In this document: one piece after another, positions 62,312 through 64,000 of the stretch
Layout: each line of letters starts with the position of its first letter
Numbering within the stretch: the first letter of the stretch is position 1
From: Paenibacillus marchantiophytorum
Lineage (GTDB): Bacteria > Bacillota > Bacilli > Paenibacillales > NBRC-103111
Length of the DNA stretch: 64,000 nucleotides
Direction of reading: 5' to 3'
NCBI RefSeq assembly: GCF_014640555.1
Contig: NZ_BMHE01000020.1
Location: forward strand, 1-64,000
Translations under genes and position numbers: made by a program
Notes under the pieces: generated by a model
What the model saw: only the letters and a program-made list of their open reading frames with translations
The model's database searches: none
Told to the model about the DNA's origin: nothing

Positions 62312-63748
62312 TCATTGCAGCAGCCACTTCGTATGATTGCCTGTATTCGTCGTGTCGACCAATCCAAGGCCAGCTCCATACGGGTAAGCCCTTAACCATT
62401 GGCCTGAACTTTTGTGCTGCAGCCTGTAATACCCGCCACCGGCATCCACCAGCTTCCACTGCACATTCGCCCCCGTCCATTGGGGATCGATCAGACTCAT
62501 CTTGTTGTCGACCGCTGGATCATTATGCAAGTACTTGCCTGTTCGCTTATGCTTGAGGCGGAAGTAGGTCCCATCCACATCCTCTTTGATCCAGGTAGAT
62601 TCCGCGCTGATTGCCGTGCTCATATATGGGTATTCCCCGTCATAGCTAATGCTTAGATAGGTGTTATCGGGGCCAAAATCTTTCTTGATGACGAGTCCCG
62701 TATCCACATTTTGATTCCCTTTATGAATATCTCCGGTAGCGGTGTTAATCGAAATTTTGGGATACCAGCTCATGGAGACATTGGTTTGACTATTGAATTG
62801 CAGTTCATGCCACACATACTTGCCATAGTTAAAATGATCTCCGAATGCTCCCGCATGCCGATCCGTCATATACAAGTAGCTCGTTTCGTTCGTTCCGGTC
62901 ACAGGGACAATGTAATTCCCTTGGCTTTCATAGGTGGACGGACTGCCGATATTCATAAGACTTGACCAGCCGCTGGTGATATTCGTTGAATAGGCATATT
63001 TGGCTTGGTTATAGCTCCATCCAGTTGCACCTGAAGTCAGCAGATAATAATAGCCGTCGCGCTTGACCATCGCAGGAGCTTCGCGATAGCTGCCCGGCCA
63101 CAACGTGGCTACCAGCGTGTCAATGCCGAGGTAGTCGGATGTCAGGCGGTACACATTCAAATCCGCATTGCCCTTAGCCGAAGAGATGAAATAGGCGGTA
63201 CCGTCATCATCTTTGAACAGCGTCGCATCCCGTGACATATGCGTATTCAGCGGCCTAGCGTGGGATAGAAACGTATAATTCCCATCGATCGTGGAGCTTA
63301 CGGCAACAGCCGCCTGCGCCAAATTGTAATTGTCGCCTTCTTCATAGTGCATCCACATGACGTATTGGCTCGTTGAGGCATTATACACGATTTTGGGCCT
63401 TTCAATTTTGCACCAATTCAAATCCGGACTCGAATTCTGCGTTAAAATGGTATTCAAAAACTCCCAATTTTTCAAATCCATTGAACGATACATATTGATT
63501 TGCTTAAAAGTCCAATCCGTGTCCATATTCCTTTCTACACCGATCCAGTAGTAATAATTACCCTCCTTGATCACGCCTCCCGCATGAGCTTGAATCGGAT
63601 TTCCTGACGTATCCTTCCATTGATTCGCATTGACAAGCACTTGCTCTGCCGCTTCAGCTGTTGAGGCAGCGTGAGTTCCTCCTAGCACGATCAACCAAGC
63701 GGCCAATACATGGACAACCCACTTCATAGACAGAAACCTTCTCCTCAT
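62312..63748 (-). CDS. Secreted GH43-like glycosidase with C-terminal lectin-like module
   Basis: A 478-aa secreted protein. Signal peptide about 1-33; five-bladed beta-propeller domain about 35-345, with IQAHAGGVIKEGNYYYWIGVERN at its start and REAPAMVKRDGYYYLLTSGATGW later, a pattern like GH43 subfamily 24 exo-beta-1,3-galactanases; and a C-terminal ricin/fascin-like beta-trefoil about 365-478 (FRLKHKRTGKYLH, YRLQHKSSGQWLR). The ATG at 63748 follows AGGGGGA by seven nucleotides. A good cre-like site is about 60 bp upstream. Substrate inferred as a galactan or arabinogalactan side chain; this needs biochemical proof. Confidence 0.87.
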   Translation of the reverse strand: MRRRFLSMKWVVHVLAAWLIVLGGTHAASTAEAAEQVLVNANQWKDTSGNPIQAHAGGVIKEGNYYYWIGVERNMDTDWTFKQINMYRSMDLKNWEFLNTILTQNSSPDLNWCKIERPKIVYNASTSQYVMWMHYEEGDNYNLAQAAVAVSSTIDGNYTFLSHARPLNTHMSRDATLFKDDDGTAYFISSAKGNADLNVYRLTSDYLGIDTLVATLWPGSYREAPAMVKRDGYYYLLTSGATGWSYNQAKYAYSTNITSGWSSLMNIGSPSTYESQGNYIVPVTGTNETSYLYMTDRHAGAFGDHFNYGKYVWHELQFNSQTNVSMSWYPKISINTATGDIHKGNQNVDTGLVIKKDFGPDNTYLSISYDGEYPYMSTAISAESTWIKEDVDGTYFRLKHKRTGKYLHNDPAVDNKMSLIDPQWTGANVQWKLVDAGGGYYRLQHKSSGQWLRAYPYGAGLGLVDTTNTGNHTKWLLQ

Positions 63749-63801
63749 AACAGTCCCCCTTGAATTGTTGGTTTGTGACTGCGATTTGGTCACCCCCTAA
63801 T

Positions 63802-63815
63802 TGTAAACGCTTTAA
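63802..63815 (+). promoter_or_regulatory. cre site upstream of the GH43-like gene
   Basis: TGTAAACGCTTTAA matches the CcpA consensus at 13 of 14 positions, about 55 bp upstream of the start codon. Confidence 0.6.
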
Positions 63816-63898
63816 ATAGAGGGCAATTGTCTTTTGTTCAGGAGAATTGGTCATTTCTTCGCCACTGCGAAAGATGGATCGCTCCGCTGAGGCAGTTG

Positions 63899-64000
63899 GC
63901 TTCGCCGCCCTGAGAGATGAGCCTCTTCGGAGTGGGGGGATCCTGTTAAGGGATTCCTGATGAGAAGGGAATCCTGTTAGGGAGGGAATCCCATTAAGGC
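63899..64000. repeat. Third copy of the intergenic flank element, cut by the window edge
   Basis: GCTTCGCCGCCCTGAGAG with GCCTCTTC after it matches the left flanks at 11597-11632 and 50608-50640. It is followed by CCTGTTAAGGG as at 11645, but then by short AAGGGAATCC-type repeats up to the window edge, so a full class B element cannot be confirmed. Confidence 0.55.

Noticed and set aside
1..64000. tRNA, rRNA, riboswitch and prophage signals
   Set aside because: I looked for cloverleaf-like stems, rRNA cores, long conserved leader regions and phage structural genes and saw none. Covariance-model and tRNA scans, which I cannot run, would settle this.

Overview
The window looks like chromosome from a spore-forming member of the Paenibacillaceae (Bacillota), most probably Paenibacillus. 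Evidence seen: a tricistronic GerA-type germinant receptor operon, a very large secreted enzyme ending in three S-layer homology (SLH) repeats, several YesM/YesN two-component pairs next to ABC importers, lipobox solute-binding proteins, strong AGGAGG-type ribosome binding sites with frequent GTG/TTG starts, and many cre-like sites. No rRNA, tRNA, CRISPR array, phage or intact insertion sequence was seen. Almost everything is on the minus strand.

Layout. 1-6.8 kb: a pentanucleotide repeat, a small Cys-rich protein, a GH51 arabinofuranosidase, a GH38 alpha-mannosidase and its LacI-type regulator with two matching operators. 7.2-11 kb: MarR regulator and MFS exporter with paired operators, a nitroreductase, a nitronate monooxygenase and a SulP pseudogene. 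11.4-12.3 kb: a gene-free stretch filled with two classes of dispersed palindromic repeats. 12.3-21.7 kb: a ferric/sugar-phosphate-type ABC importer (binding protein, ATPase, fused double permease), followed by an unusual membrane-anchored binding protein and a PP2C-like phosphatase, with a YesM/YesN pair upstream. 21.8-25.6 kb: gerA-type operon on the plus strand with a sigma-G-like promoter. 25.7-38.7 kb: a polysaccharide-lyase-like SLH protein (1725 aa), a nitrilase-superfamily protein with an extra N-terminal beta-sandwich, a membrane-bound AraC regulator, and an LplABC-type importer. An 81-bp element conserved at 79 percent lies upstream of both the lyase gene and the importer, which suggests one regulon.

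39.3-49.2 kb: an alpha-mannan locus. A GntR-LacI type regulator, a GH125 exo-alpha-1,6-mannosidase, a MalEFG-type importer, a GH76 endo-alpha-1,6-mannanase, a decayed GH76 copy, a 51-bp tandem repeat, and a secreted GH76 with a C-terminal carbohydrate-binding module. Read together: GH76 enzymes cut alpha-1,6-mannan outside the cell, the importer takes up the oligosaccharides, and GH125 (with GH38 at the far end of the window) trims them inside. 49.2-53.9 kb: methyltransferase/VOC pair, PhyH-type dioxygenase divergent from an AraC regulator, and a DoxX gene with an Rrf2 regulator sharing a 13-nt operator. 54-63.8 kb: a sulfatase downstream of a sugar importer, a YesM/YesN pair and a secreted GH43-like enzyme, which suggests use of a sulfated glycan.

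The most unusual pattern is in the intergenic DNA. Five elements of about 185 bp share one geometry: four half-sites, two forward and two reversed, spaced about 51, 60 and 50 bp apart, with a common core GAACT-N5-7-CGCT(T)ATT. They fall into two sequence classes and all sit downstream of minus-strand genes.
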